Positions 7,035-15,811 are shown, counted from the first letter of the stretch. The stretch: 37,018 bases of DNA from CAYGZQ01 sp964354375 [NCBI: uncultured Planctomycetota bacterium] (GCA_964354375.1 CAYGZQ010000040.1:1-37018); one strand, 5' to 3'. Translations and numbers: made by a program. Notes: generated by a model from the sequence alone, not told the origin.

Positions 7035-10000
7035 TCAATCTTTAGCGTTCCGCACCTCCCCGAGCGGCGTTGCCGTGATCTTCTTGCAGGTCGCCTTTCT
7101 CAGCTCGTTTGGTGTAATCCTTCGATAGTCGCCGGTCTTCCTCATCTCCGGCACTATACGCGCATCTTCCGGTCGAACGAAGGAGATCACACATTGGCCT
7201 GCTGCGTACTGCGAAATGCCGCGAACGACAAACCGATCGCGTGTCGCGAGTTCCTCGTTCTCAATCTCGAACATCTCGCCGGGAGAAAGAGAGAAAACGA
7301 AACGACCGTCGGGGCCGTGATCGCGTTTTACGATCGGTTCGTGTGCGCGAAGCCGCCTCATCGCTTCGTACCGGCTCACCACCCGACCCTCCCATTTGAC
7401 ATTGCCCTTCTTGTCCTTCGTCTCAATAATCTCCATGTGATGGTTCGTATCGGTGACCACGTGACGCTGACTGGGCCCCTTTCCTATCGAGAAGGCATTG
7501 ACGCTCGTTTTCACTCTCACTTTCCGAATTGGGATCCTGCGACCGTCTTTGGCCTGCAGATATGGGAGATTGGTCTCGTCCGCAAACGCATCCTTGGGAG
7601 CCTTCTTGCCCATTTGTTCGAGTTTGGCCTTGACCGTGGCCCGCACAACAGGGTCGACAATGTTCTCGACCTCACCCTCGGAAAGCGAACTTAATGGCTT
7701 CCGCTTGTGGTAGCAGACTATCTCGCTCCCTTCACCACCGCTTCTTACCGGCGCATAGAATGTCTCCTCGTGAAGCGGCCCGTTGACCTTGCGTGAGACG
7801 CGATGGGAGACATTGATGGCTTCGATGGCGAGGTGAGCGTCATTTAGAAACCTCTCCCAGGGCGGGGGAATCGGCGCGAATCTCCTGCGACGCGCGCTCA
7901 TGGCCCCAGCGGCTGCATCGCTCATCATCTTGACCGTTGCGGGATCAGTGAGGACTATCGCTATGGCATCCACGGCATGGTGCCTGTGATCGTCGCGGCT
8001 TTTCCGGTCCCCGTCGCCCAGAATCGCGTTCAGCCCAAGCTCGCTTCGAAGGTAGGCCGTAATCTGTCCTCGGCCAACCTGCACGATTGTCCGCTTCTGG
8101 GCTTCCGGCCCATAAAGCATCTCCAGGTACTTGACGGCGAGTAGGGAAGCGTATCGCGTATCGTTCAACTGCCTGGTCGCGAAGTCTTCGAGAATCTTCT
8201 CCAATTCCTCCTCCCTGAGAGCAAAGCGCTCCAGTTTCGGAAGCCTTCCGTCGCCTTTGAACCGCTTCACCCGCTGCATGATCTGTTCCCACTTCTCCGG
8301 ATTACTACCGTACGCTTCCCAGGGGCTGCGATTCCGCTTCACGTTGCGATTCTCTTCGATGTCGCACAGAGTCTTGTTCATGAAGGAATCGTCAAGACAT
8401 CGGCTGAACGGGATGATGTGCTCGACATCGAACTGCGGCTCAGGTCCAAAGAGAGCTTGTATCGTGATCGACTTGCCTGTGTACGGGCATGCCCAGTCGC
8501 ACTCCTCGGCGAGGAGAACCTTCTGTTCATCTGCGCGCGTCGGGTTCTGAACACCGGCTTCGCTGGTGATTCTTGCTGCGGCATTGTCACGATCCTTCTC
8601 AATGGCACGGTTCTTTTTCCAGGCCGCGACCCGCTGCGGTCGGCTTCTCTTCAGGTCCCGCGACAGTTCGACGCGGATAACTTCGGGTTTGCCGTATTCT
8701 CTGACGATGCCGTTGACAACCTTCCTGAGCTCAGTGAGTGCGCGAAAGACCACCGGGTTTCGCAGCTCAGGCATGGCTTGTTTGACCCGGGGAAGAGAAT
8801 CCACCGCCTCCGCCGCCGGCTTCGGACCGTAAGCCTCCGTGACCGCCGTCATATACGCCATTCCCTGCTCCATTAGCGGAAGCAGCTTGCGCAATGCGCG
8901 TCGCGAAAGCCGGCAGTATGTGTCTTCGAGCTTGATCCCCGCAAACTTCCTCGCCTGCTCCTCGTTCAGCTTCCAGTGGTCCATCGCCCGCTTGACAAGC
9001 GGCTCTTCCTTTTCGAAGCTGCGGAGGTCATTCACGATCTCATCCTTCTCGGCATCCGTGAACTCGTTCCATCGACCGCTGAAAACGGGAGCTATCTTGG
9101 CTGCGGTGCGATTCCCAAGGAATTTCTCTTCTCCGCCTTCCTCGAAATTGAAGGAGTCGATATTCGATTGCGCCAGGACCTTCTTGGCCTTTGTGAATCT
9201 CAGATCTCCATCGACTTCCAGGACGCTCAACAGGGCTTGCCTTTCTTCCGGGGTGAACCACCGGACCTCCCCATCCTTCGTGATAACGCGGGTGTGGTTC
9301 ACCTGCTGAAGCATACGAAACCGTTCAGCCGCCATGATGGCCATGGGGGCACGTTTCTGTCCGGGCTCAAGCTCACACTCTCCGATCAGATGCTTCTGGC
9401 TTCTCAAAGGACGCTGGAAGAAAATGCGCTTGTGCACCTTCGCCTTAAGTTCATCAGTCAGAATGTCGGGATAGAAAGCCTGCTGTGCAGCCCAGATTGT
9501 CTCGAACTCATGCTGGTACATCTGGCGCGATGTCCAGCGCTTTCGGATTCGCTCCTCGTCCGGATCAAGTCCCGCGAGATACTCGCCTAGTGTCCGGCTC
9601 CCCTGTTCCTCCATCATTTTCCGGAGGTGGCCGATTCCCTCTTTGACCTTGCCCATCTCCTTCTCGTCCTTCTCGTCCTTGCCGCGGGCCAGTCGATTGC
9701 TCAGGAACCCGCGCCGTTGCGCAAGATGATAGATAGCTCGACCGACCTCGGGGAGATCCAGTTTCTCGTCAAGAGCTCTTGCCCGGAGGACATAGAAGAA
9801 TTTCCTTGGCAGGGATCGAATCTCAACTTCGGTCTTCCCCTCGGCACGGAACCGCTCCTGCCACTTGCGCACAAGCTGAACATCCAGAGCCGCCATCAGC
9901 CTGTCGCGAGCACCGGCTCTCGCGAATCGCCGGCTCAGTTCGTGCCCTGCATCAGCCCCTGTATGTCTAAGGTCTTCGGGCGGAAACTGCGGAAGCAGGC

Positions 10001-10283
10001 TATGCCTTTGAAGCATCCGGAACAGGTCACCGAGTCGTCTGGAGACCCGGTCCAGCCGTCTTCTGGCGGAGCGAGCCTCCCGCCTCTTCTTACCGCGGGA
10101 TTCATCTTTCCCCGACTCCAGTTGGCCTTCGACCCCTGCCTCGAATATCCTTACGCCGGCGTTCCGAAACCTGCTCTGTGCCCCGGAAACAGCATCAGGC
10201 ATGCTCTCCATCACGACCCACCCTATCGAACTCGCGCCAAGATCGATCGCAAGGGCGTATTCGCCTTCCGTCTGTGAAGTCAT
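7035..10283 (-). CDS. cas9: CRISPR-associated endonuclease Cas9, compact type II-C
   Basis: A 1082-residue Cas9, the tracrRNA:crRNA-guided DNA nuclease. RuvC-I is AIDLGASSIGW (Asp14). An arginine-rich bridge helix spans about 62-85 (GKKRREARSARRRLDRVSRR). RuvC-II is IRVELSRDL (Glu539). The HNH domain has CPYTGKSI, VEHIIPFS (catalytic His622) and DDSFMNKTLC (Asn636). RuvC-III is DDHRHHAVDAIAIV (His769, Asp772). All catalytic residues of both nuclease centres are present. About 250 residues after RuvC-III form the PAM-interacting region. Length is typical of II-C enzymes such as that of Neisseria (also about 1,082). The ATG is preceded by AAGGAG at about 8 nt. Stop is TGA at 7035. The PAM cannot be read from this window. 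Confidence 0.98.
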   Translation of the reverse strand: MTSQTEGEYALAIDLGASSIGWVVMESMPDAVSGAQSRFRNAGVRIFEAGVEGQLESGKDESRGKKRREARSARRRLDRVSRRLGDLFRMLQRHSLLPQFPPEDLRHTGADAGHELSRRFARAGARDRLMAALDVQLVRKWQERFRAEGKTEVEIRSLPRKFFYVLRARALDEKLDLPEVGRAIYHLAQRRGFLSNRLARGKDEKDEKEMGKVKEGIGHLRKMMEEQGSRTLGEYLAGLDPDEERIRKRWTSRQMYQHEFETIWAAQQAFYPDILTDELKAKVHKRIFFQRPLRSQKHLIGECELEPGQKRAPMAIMAAERFRMLQQVNHTRVITKDGEVRWFTPEERQALLSVLEVDGDLRFTKAKKVLAQSNIDSFNFEEGGEEKFLGNRTAAKIAPVFSGRWNEFTDAEKDEIVNDLRSFEKEEPLVKRAMDHWKLNEEQARKFAGIKLEDTYCRLSRRALRKLLPLMEQGMAYMTAVTEAYGPKPAAEAVDSLPRVKQAMPELRNPVVFRALTELRKVVNGIVREYGKPEVIRVELSRDLKRSRPQRVAAWKKNRAIEKDRDNAAARITSEAGVQNPTRADEQKVLLAEECDWACPYTGKSITIQALFGPEPQFDVEHIIPFSRCLDDSFMNKTLCDIEENRNVKRNRSPWEAYGSNPEKWEQIMQRVKRFKGDGRLPKLERFALREEELEKILEDFATRQLNDTRYASLLAVKYLEMLYGPEAQKRTIVQVGRGQITAYLRSELGLNAILGDGDRKSRDDHRHHAVDAIAIVLTDPATVKMMSDAAAGAMSARRRRFAPIPPPWERFLNDAHLAIEAINVSHRVSRKVNGPLHEETFYAPVRSGGEGSEIVCYHKRKPLSSLSEGEVENIVDPVVRATVKAKLEQMGKKAPKDAFADETNLPYLQAKDGRRIPIRKVRVKTSVNAFSIGKGPSQRHVVTDTNHHMEIIETKDKKGNVKWEGRVVSRYEAMRRLRAHEPIVKRDHGPDGRFVFSLSPGEMFEIENEELATRDRFVVRGISQYAAGQCVISFVRPEDARIVPEMRKTGDYRRITPNELRKATCKKITATPLGEVRNAKD

Positions 10284-10328
10284 GATCAGGACTCCTTCCC
10301 CCTATAGCCTTCCGTCTGAAGGGCTTAG

Positions 10329-10357
10329 AGCATAATACGGAAGTTTCCTCTTGACAA
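10329..10357 (-). promoter_or_regulatory. cas operon promoter
   Basis: On the minus strand TTGTCA (10357-10352), a 17-nt spacer and TATGCT (10334-10329) give a start near 10322 and a leader of about 40 nt before cas9. The -35 hexamer overlaps the -35 of the divergent tracrRNA promoter by five bases. Confidence 0.6.
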
Positions 10358-10379
10358 GTAGGCGGATGTTCACTATCCT
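10351..10379 (+). promoter_or_regulatory. tracrRNA promoter
   Basis: A perfect TTGACA (10351-10356), 17-nt spacer and TATCCT (10374-10379) put transcription start near 10386, at the beginning of the anti-repeat. Confidence 0.75.
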
Positions 10380-10385
10380 GAAACT

Positions 10386-10496
10386 GTACCTAAGCGGAGA
10401 TTGCTTTTCTTCCCATAGTAAGGAGTAAGAGCTTTCTGTCCGCAGGCAACGCTCTAAGGAGCGTCCCGGGCCTTCCCCAGTGGAAGGCTTTTCTTT
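10386..10496 (+). ncRNA. tracrRNA of the type II-C system
   Basis: A roughly 110-nt RNA divergent from cas9. The anti-repeat (10383-10418) contains TGTACCTAAGCGG and TGCTTT, complementary to the array repeat across most of its 36 bases with a central bulge. It is followed by TAAGGAG, a spacer ending GCAGGCAAC, the stem CGCTC/GAGCG (10450-10463) and a terminal hairpin. The order anti-repeat, TAAGG linker, CAACGCTC stem, terminator parallels the Neisseria tracrRNA. A consensus promoter stands at its 5' end and a T-rich terminator at its 3' end. The 5' end is predicted, not measured. Confidence 0.9.
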
Positions 10497-10497
10497 T
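10470..10497 (+). terminator. tracrRNA intrinsic terminator
   Basis: GCCTTCC (10470-10476) pairs with GGAAGGC (10482-10488) around a 5-nt loop, followed by TTTTCTTTT. It ends 31 bases before the stop of the converging lipoprotein gene. Confidence 0.85.
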
Positions 10498-10527
10498 GGC
10501 CCTCTCCTTTCCGCCTTGAGTACGGTC

Positions 10528-13350
10528 TCACTGCCACAGGACGATTCCGCTGGGGTAATTGCCGCCGGCGCCGATGTCGTTGATGGTCCAGGTTTTGTTC
10601 TCGCCTGCGCCCTGCGCCATCTTTTCGGCCGTGTAGGTGTCCGTGCCGCCCAGATCGAGATACACGCCCCAGCTGCCGCGTACGCGGTCGACCGAGTAGT
10701 TCCCGTTGCCGACCGACATCTCGTGATGGGTGACGTAGTTGTCGTCGCCCGAATAGTCCACGAAAACGCCGACGCCGCATTCATTGCCGGCCCCGATCGA
10801 GTGCGCCGTCGTGTCGTACGTATCGTTGCCGCCTTCCTCGAGGAAAAAGGTGTTGGAGAAATCGTGTCCGCCGCCTACGCCGACTCCGGTAGTGCTGGTG
10901 TATGAGTCGTTGCCGTCGCCCTTCGAGAGCAGGAACGCAGTGCCGTAATGGGCGGTCGCTCCATATACGTACCAGATGCCGTACATCGTGTCGTTCCCGC
11001 CGTAGTCCGCAAGGATTCCCGTGCCGAACCAGTACGCGCAGCCTCCGCCGAAAACCCCGCACGAATATTGATCGTCGCCGGCGTGGTCGAAGAGAATTCC
11101 CTGGCCGCCCGACTGGAACGTGGTCTGCGAGTCCCATCGGAGCCCGAATCCCTGCCCCTGCGACATCGACACGTTGTGCTCCGCGGTCTGCGCGCTCGGG
11201 TACTTGATGTCCGTGTCGTTCGCCGTCCAGCGATCGTTGCCCTCATGATCGTAGGCCAGTCCCCAGCCTTTCACGAAGCCGAATCCCTGCGAGTACTGGT
11301 AGCAATCGTACTGATCGTCGCCCCATTCATCGATCATCATTCCGATGCCCATGTACCCCGAGCCCTGGCTGGTGCCGTCGGAGTTGTACCGATCGTTTCC
11401 GCCGGAATCGAGGAGTAAACCAACTCCCCAATGACCGAAACCCTCGCAGCCCCGGAAATTGTTGTACACATCGTCGCCGTAAACATCCCAAAGCACTCCC
11501 ACGCCCATTCTCCCTGCCCCGTAGGCGTACTGTCCGTTGCCGTTGTCGTTGTATTTGTCGTCTCCGGCGAGATCGATGCAGATCGAGAATGGGTTATTCA
11601 TAGACACATTGGCGCCGGCCTGGCAGTTGTATGTATCGTCGCCGCCCGGGTCGAGGACGAGCAGATACTCATCCGCGCTGTGGGTGTCGTTCCCGGACCC
11701 CCCGATTTTGACCATGCCGATCGGTGTGTCCCAGCTCCATGGCGACGATGTCTGCGGGACATAATACAGGCCGAGATTCCTAATGCCGTCGAGCGCCTGA
11801 GTCACCGGACCCGCCGCGCGATACATGTTCGGGTAATCGAAACTGGCCGCGGTATCGAGCACCGCGAAGTAGATGGACGTGCCGTAGACCCAGTCGGTGC
11901 CGTTGTTGAACAGAAGGTTCTTCGCATCTTCCGAGTATCCTGCGATCGCCGTCTGGCGGTATGCGTATCCCTCCGCGACAGCCTTCAACATCGCAGCGGT
12001 CATGTACTGCAAATCGATGGGGAGGCCGGAGGTCTGCGATGCGATCGTGTTCTTGTCTGACTGCGACAGCGTCGAGCCGATCGCGGTGTACAACGATTCC
12101 ATCGCGTCTGCGATCGGGGACGCTGTGGGAGAGTATCCAAACGAGGTCGGCGTGAAGCTCTCGCCCAGCTGCTGGCTTCCGATAGTGAGCAGGTTGTAGA
12201 GCCTGGGCGGGTCGGCCTGAGACTCGACGGCATTCAGAAGGTTAATGCAGTAGGGCACCGTGGTAAGGGGCTCGCGATGAATGCCGTCATAGTAGGGCAG
12301 ACGCGTGTCTCCGTGACCCTGATCGGGAATGATCCAGCTGAGGTCGCTTCCCTGGTACTTGAAATTGCCCTTGGAGAGCTGCTCGTTCGGTGACCCGTCC
12401 GGATTCCAGTTGTGCATCAGGCTGAGGACCTCGGGAAGCCGGTCCTGTCCCAGGGCTTTGACCTGGATTTGAAGCGGCTGAAAAAGCATCGGACCCGCGG
12501 CGCCGAAAGTCTGCAGCCATGCCGTATACATGCCCGGAGCAGCGCCGTATGAATTCGACACGGTGGCTTTCCAGGTTCCGCCCTGATTCGTGAGGTTCAC
12601 CGCAGCCGCCGCTCCGAGCGAGCTGAGATCAAGCTGCACGGCCGCGATATCGCTCTGCCAGTCCCTGACCCCCACTTCGATCACTTCGCTGTACACGGCA
12701 TTGTCGCCCAGGAAACCGATCCCCTTGATCACGTCCATCTCGTAGGGCTCCGGGCAGTTGGTGGGGAAGCTCGCATCAACCGCGAAGCTGACGGACATAT
12801 TGCCGGGAGGAAGGACCAGGCGGTACGTCGCCGAATGAGTCTCGCCGCCTCCGAACGCCCTCAGACCCTTCTCCTTCGCGAAAGCCTGGAACGGATTCCG
12901 CATGTAGTCGCCCGGAATGTCGAACAGAGCGGTCCAGTTGTCGGCGCTTCTGAGCTGCTGCGCTCCCTTGAGAAACACTATGCCGCGCACATCGTAGCCG
13001 GTGAGCGCGGTCGGGTTCTTCAGCATGATCCGGACACTGAACAGGCTCTTCGCCAAGTCGACATCCAGCACGTCCATGTGGATGCAGTCGGCGCAGGTGG
13101 GCGGCATCACGAATGATGTCACGTTGAAATGGTTGCCCGCCGAGCGCATCGGCTCCACCTTCACCTCGAGACTGACCGGATCGATAGTGAAATCCCATGC
13201 GCCCCATATGACATGCCCTTCCGTCTCACTTGACCTGTCCGGCGCGACAGGAAGCCCGGGAGGCGCCACCGGGGACTTGCCGCCGGAGCACCCGAATGTC
13301 GCAAGCGCAAGCACTCCGGCCATGACAAAGATGGTTATCCGTGAGCTCAT
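10528..13350 (-). CDS. Large lipoprotein with C-terminal GG/xDxY repeats
   Basis: About 940 residues. A lipoprotein signal (hydrophobic run ending LATFGC, Cys21 from this start) predicts an outer-membrane or surface lipoprotein. The N-terminal domain (about 45-170) has WGAW, a CADC pair and LTGYDVRGIVF; the same pattern occurs in the lipoprotein at 18189. The C-terminal third holds twelve motifs such as PGGDDTYNC, AGDDKYND, GGNDRYNS and GGNDTYDT. They are spaced 25-40 residues apart with glycine-rich GxGxG linkers, suggesting a repetitive beta structure that may bind metal. They are not canonical RTX nonapeptides. The ATG at 13350 is preferred over a GTG at 13359 because AGGTGA lies 5 nt upstream. 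Its own promoter is at 13407-13436. Function unknown. Confidence 0.82.
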   Translation of the reverse strand: MSSRITIFVMAGVLALATFGCSGGKSPVAPPGLPVAPDRSSETEGHVIWGAWDFTIDPVSLEVKVEPMRSAGNHFNVTSFVMPPTCADCIHMDVLDVDLAKSLFSVRIMLKNPTALTGYDVRGIVFLKGAQQLRSADNWTALFDIPGDYMRNPFQAFAKEKGLRAFGGGETHSATYRLVLPPGNMSVSFAVDASFPTNCPEPYEMDVIKGIGFLGDNAVYSEVIEVGVRDWQSDIAAVQLDLSSLGAAAAVNLTNQGGTWKATVSNSYGAAPGMYTAWLQTFGAAGPMLFQPLQIQVKALGQDRLPEVLSLMHNWNPDGSPNEQLSKGNFKYQGSDLSWIIPDQGHGDTRLPYYDGIHREPLTTVPYCINLLNAVESQADPPRLYNLLTIGSQQLGESFTPTSFGYSPTASPIADAMESLYTAIGSTLSQSDKNTIASQTSGLPIDLQYMTAAMLKAVAEGYAYRQTAIAGYSEDAKNLLFNNGTDWVYGTSIYFAVLDTAASFDYPNMYRAAGPVTQALDGIRNLGLYYVPQTSSPWSWDTPIGMVKIGGSGNDTHSADEYLLVLDPGGDDTYNCQAGANVSMNNPFSICIDLAGDDKYNDNGNGQYAYGAGRMGVGVLWDVYGDDVYNNFRGCEGFGHWGVGLLLDSGGNDRYNSDGTSQGSGYMGIGMMIDEWGDDQYDCYQYSQGFGFVKGWGLAYDHEGNDRWTANDTDIKYPSAQTAEHNVSMSQGQGFGLRWDSQTTFQSGGQGILFDHAGDDQYSCGVFGGGCAYWFGTGILADYGGNDTMYGIWYVYGATAHYGTAFLLSKGDGNDSYTSTTGVGVGGGHDFSNTFFLEEGGNDTYDTTAHSIGAGNECGVGVFVDYSGDDNYVTHHEMSVGNGNYSVDRVRGSWGVYLDLGGTDTYTAEKMAQGAGENKTWTINDIGAGGNYPSGIVLWQ

Positions 13351-13406
13351 ACGAATCACCTGTTCCTGAAATGCGGTTGAGTCAGCTTAGAATGCAGGAC
13401 GGGGCA

Positions 13407-13436
13407 ATTGTAGCGGGATACGGCAAGTCATTTCAA
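13407..13436 (-). promoter_or_regulatory. Promoter of the repeat lipoprotein
   Basis: TTGAAA (13436-13431), an 18-nt spacer and TACAAT (13412-13407) on the minus strand give a start near 13400, about 50 nt before the ATG. Confidence 0.6.
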
Positions 13437-13457
13437 GTCCGCTCCGATTCAATCTCC

Positions 13458-13515
13458 GGTCCTCCGAGCCGCGACAGTCATGGAGCGGTCCTCCGAGCCG
13501 CGACAGTTACGGAGC
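13458..13515. repeat. Two tandem 29-base units
   Basis: GGTCCTCCGAGCCGCGACAG begins both 13458-13486 and 13487-13515; the units differ at two positions. They lie just after the histidine kinase stop. There is no spacer between units, so this is not CRISPR. Confidence 0.85.
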
Positions 13516-13527
13516 GGTCTCGATCAC

Positions 13528-14691
13528 TCAATCAAGTCTGGCGTCGAGCGCTGGATTGTCCTTGGTAGGGACGACGAGGACCACCTTGGTGCCTTTGTTC
13601 GGAGCCGTGGTAATCTCGAATTCCGCATTGATATCGTCCGCTCGTTCCCGCATCCCGAGGAGACCAAATGTCGCGAACCTCTTCTGGCCGTTCGCGACCT
13701 CGTTCAGGTCGAAGCCGACGCCGTCATCCTCGACTATGAGGATCACCTTGTTCTCAAGGTATTTGAGATGCACCCAGGCTGTGGAGCATTTGGAGTATTT
13801 CCGCAGATTAGTGATGGCTTCCTGGGCGATGCGGAAGACGGTGAGAGTGACAAGCTGGCCGAGTGTACGCTCGTCGCCGTCGACGACAAAACGCACGTTC
13901 AGACCGGACAGCTCCTTGAGCGACGACGTGATGCGCTTGATCGTCGCGACCAGCCCGAGATCCTGCAGGGTCATGGGCCTGAGGTCGAAAATGAAACCCC
14001 GGATTTCGTCGAGTGCGCCCTGGGCGATTTCTTTCATGCGGGCGAGCTCCTCGCGGACGCGGCTCGGGTCTTTCTCGGAGATTTTCGCGAGGATGTCCAT
14101 TCGGAGCACGACATTGGCGATGGCCTGGGCGGGACCGTCATGAATCTCTCTGGCAATCCGATGCCTCTCAAGCTCCTGCGATCTTATGATCGCCGACGAG
14201 CCGGGCTGGGCCCGCGTCCCCGTTCCCGTCCCCCCTTCCGCCGCCTGGGTTTTCGAGGAGGAAGTCGATCTGCGCTGCAGAAGCTCGGCGTTCTTGCGAA
14301 GGGCTACAGCCACCAGGTCCATCGCGTTGATCGTCATCATGAGGCGGGACCGGAATGAGTTGTATGTCTCCGCCAGCTTCCCTTCGTGACTCGGGGCCCT
14401 GGATTCCCTCTCGACATCGACAAGTATCTCCCGCAGCTTGTCCTGGGCCTTTCGCATCTCGCTTTCCTCATGTCGCTCACTCGCCTTCTCGGGATCATTG
14501 ATGGCGAGGTACTGCTCCTGGCTCGCAAGCGCATAGAGAACGGACGCAAGCTCCTCTACCCGATTTCTCTTAACAGCACCGCCGGCTTCCAGCTCCGCGA
14601 TGTTTGCATTGATCGATTCAAGGTCATTTCGAAGCTCGGCCTTCATGCGCTCAAGATGCTCCAAAGCCAATTCACACGGTCCTGTTGTCAT
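13528..14691 (-). CDS. Cytoplasmic DegS-like sensor histidine kinase
   Basis: A 387-residue two-component kinase without membrane segments. Residues 1-140 are largely helical, probably coiled coil. The HisKA_3 dimerisation box ELERHRIAREIHDGPAQ puts the phosphorylated His at 184. The ATPase domain follows, with N-box FRIAQEAITN (Asn295), G1 VEDDGVGFD (320-328) and G2 GLLGMRERA (343-351). The soluble architecture and the IHDGPAQAIANVVLR block resemble DegS of Bacillus. DegS kinases phosphorylate a NarL/DegU-type regulator, but none is encoded in this window, so the partner is elsewhere. The ATG has AGGTGA at 6 nt. It is the last gene of the operon after the YmdB-type gene and the small acidic gene. 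The signal is unknown. Confidence 0.92.
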   Translation of the reverse strand: MTTGPCELALEHLERMKAELRNDLESINANIAELEAGGAVKRNRVEELASVLYALASQEQYLAINDPEKASERHEESEMRKAQDKLREILVDVERESRAPSHEGKLAETYNSFRSRLMMTINAMDLVAVALRKNAELLQRRSTSSSKTQAAEGGTGTGTRAQPGSSAIIRSQELERHRIAREIHDGPAQAIANVVLRMDILAKISEKDPSRVREELARMKEIAQGALDEIRGFIFDLRPMTLQDLGLVATIKRITSSLKELSGLNVRFVVDGDERTLGQLVTLTVFRIAQEAITNLRKYSKCSTAWVHLKYLENKVILIVEDDGVGFDLNEVANGQKRFATFGLLGMRERADDINAEFEITTAPNKGTKVVLVVPTKDNPALDARLD

Positions 14692-14701
14692 AGTCTTTCA
14701 C

Positions 14702-14899
14702 CTACGCAATATACACATCTGAAGGGGATGTCGGTCTTGTTGGCGGTGTTATCAACTGGGGAGGAATGGGCCCCAGGGTCACCCTGTTCTCGTCGCTCTT
14801 CGCCGACACCTCTCCCTCGTCCACATCACCGGGCTCCTCACTATCTTCAGGCTCGACCGGCGTATTCTCCGGTTCGATCTCATTTGTCGTTTCCTTCAT
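14702..14899 (-). CDS. Small acidic protein, unknown
   Basis: A 65-residue protein, rich in Glu, Asp and Pro in the first half (EPENTPVEPEDSEEPGDVDE) and in Pro and Thr in the second, so probably disordered. The ATG at 14899 is supported by GAGGAGG at about 9 nt; a longer frame would start at 14926 without that support. The gene overlaps the 3' end of the YmdB-type gene by 20 bases in another frame and ends 10 bases before the kinase start. This points to translational coupling within one operon. No family recognised; a partner or regulator of the kinase is possible but untested. Confidence 0.6.
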   Translation of the reverse strand: MKETTNEIEPENTPVEPEDSEEPGDVDEGEVSAKSDENRVTLGPIPPQLITPPTRPTSPSDVYIA

Positions 14900-15710
14900 C
14901 ACGTGAAACCTCCTCGGACGGGTCATACATTTCCTGGAATCGCTCGATCTCCAGCGCCTTCCCCGTTTCGCTGTCGATGGTCAGCAGGGTCCCGCTGCAG
15001 ATCACCGGGCCCTTCGCCACTTCGAATCTGGACGGCAGGCCCGTGGTGAATTTCTGGAGTATGGCTTCGCTTTCGACACCGATCACGCCCCCGATCGGCC
15101 CGACCATGCCGACATCGGTTTGGTACGCCGTCCCTCCGGGAAGAATCCTGTCATCCGCAGTGGGGACATGAGTGTGCGTGCCCAGAACCGCGCTGACCCT
15201 GCCGTCCAGGAAAATGCCCATCGCCACTCGCTCGCTTGTCGCCTCCGCGTGAAAATCCACGATTATCACCGGCGTGATCCCTTTCAGAACGCAAAGCTCT
15301 CTTTCGGCGGCCCTGAACGGAGTGTCGATCGGGTCCATGAAAACCTGCCCCTGCAGGTTGAGAACAGCAACCTTCGTGCCGCTCCCGAGGTCGATCAGAC
15401 CCCATCCCGAGCCGGGGACCTCGGCCGGATAGTTCGCAGGCCGAATGACCGATGGGTATTTGCCGAAAAGCTCGATGTAGTCCTTCTGTTGCCAGATATG
15501 GTTTCCGCTGGTGATAAGGTCCAGGCCGGCATCCAAGAGGTCGCCGGCGTTTTTGACGGTGAGGCCGTTCCCGCCGGACGCGTTCTCCCCGTTTGCCATG
15601 ACCACGTCAAGTTCGAGTTCCTTGCGCCAGACATGCACACGGTCGCGGCATGCGCGTCGCCCAGGCCGTCCGACTATGTCCCCCAACATCAGAATACGTA
15701 GTCGCTTCAC
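14880..15710 (-). CDS. ymdB: YmdB-family metallophosphoesterase (TIGR00282)
   Basis: A 276-residue soluble enzyme of the family that includes Bacillus YmdB, a di-iron phosphodiesterase acting on 2',3'-cyclic nucleotides (and cAMP in vitro). The metal-binding signatures are in order: LGDIVG (Asp11), NGEN (40-43), SGNH (68-71), DFHAEATSE (152-160) and GTHTHVPTAD (177-186). The length is normal for the family. The start is GTG at 15710. It heads an operon with the small acidic gene and the DegS-like kinase. In Bacillus YmdB influences developmental gene expression; the operon here may tie a cyclic-nucleotide enzyme to two-component signalling, which is inference. Confidence 0.93.
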   Translation of the reverse strand: MKRLRILMLGDIVGRPGRRACRDRVHVWRKELELDVVMANGENASGGNGLTVKNAGDLLDAGLDLITSGNHIWQQKDYIELFGKYPSVIRPANYPAEVPGSGWGLIDLGSGTKVAVLNLQGQVFMDPIDTPFRAAERELCVLKGITPVIIVDFHAEATSERVAMGIFLDGRVSAVLGTHTHVPTADDRILPGGTAYQTDVGMVGPIGGVIGVESEAILQKFTTGLPSRFEVAKGPVICSGTLLTIDSETGKALEIERFQEMYDPSEEVSRDEGNDK

Positions 15711-15811
15711 TTATCAAGCCTGCTTTCCAGAAATAGTATCGGCTGAATCCGGCTCCGGTCTCTCAAAGAGAGCTAATAGGAACACCAGGCCCGGACAGGT
15801 TCATGTCCGAC

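Noticed and set aside
13458-13515. Possible minimal CRISPR from the tandem 29-base units.
   Set aside because: The units abut with no spacer and are not identical, so this is a simple tandem duplication.
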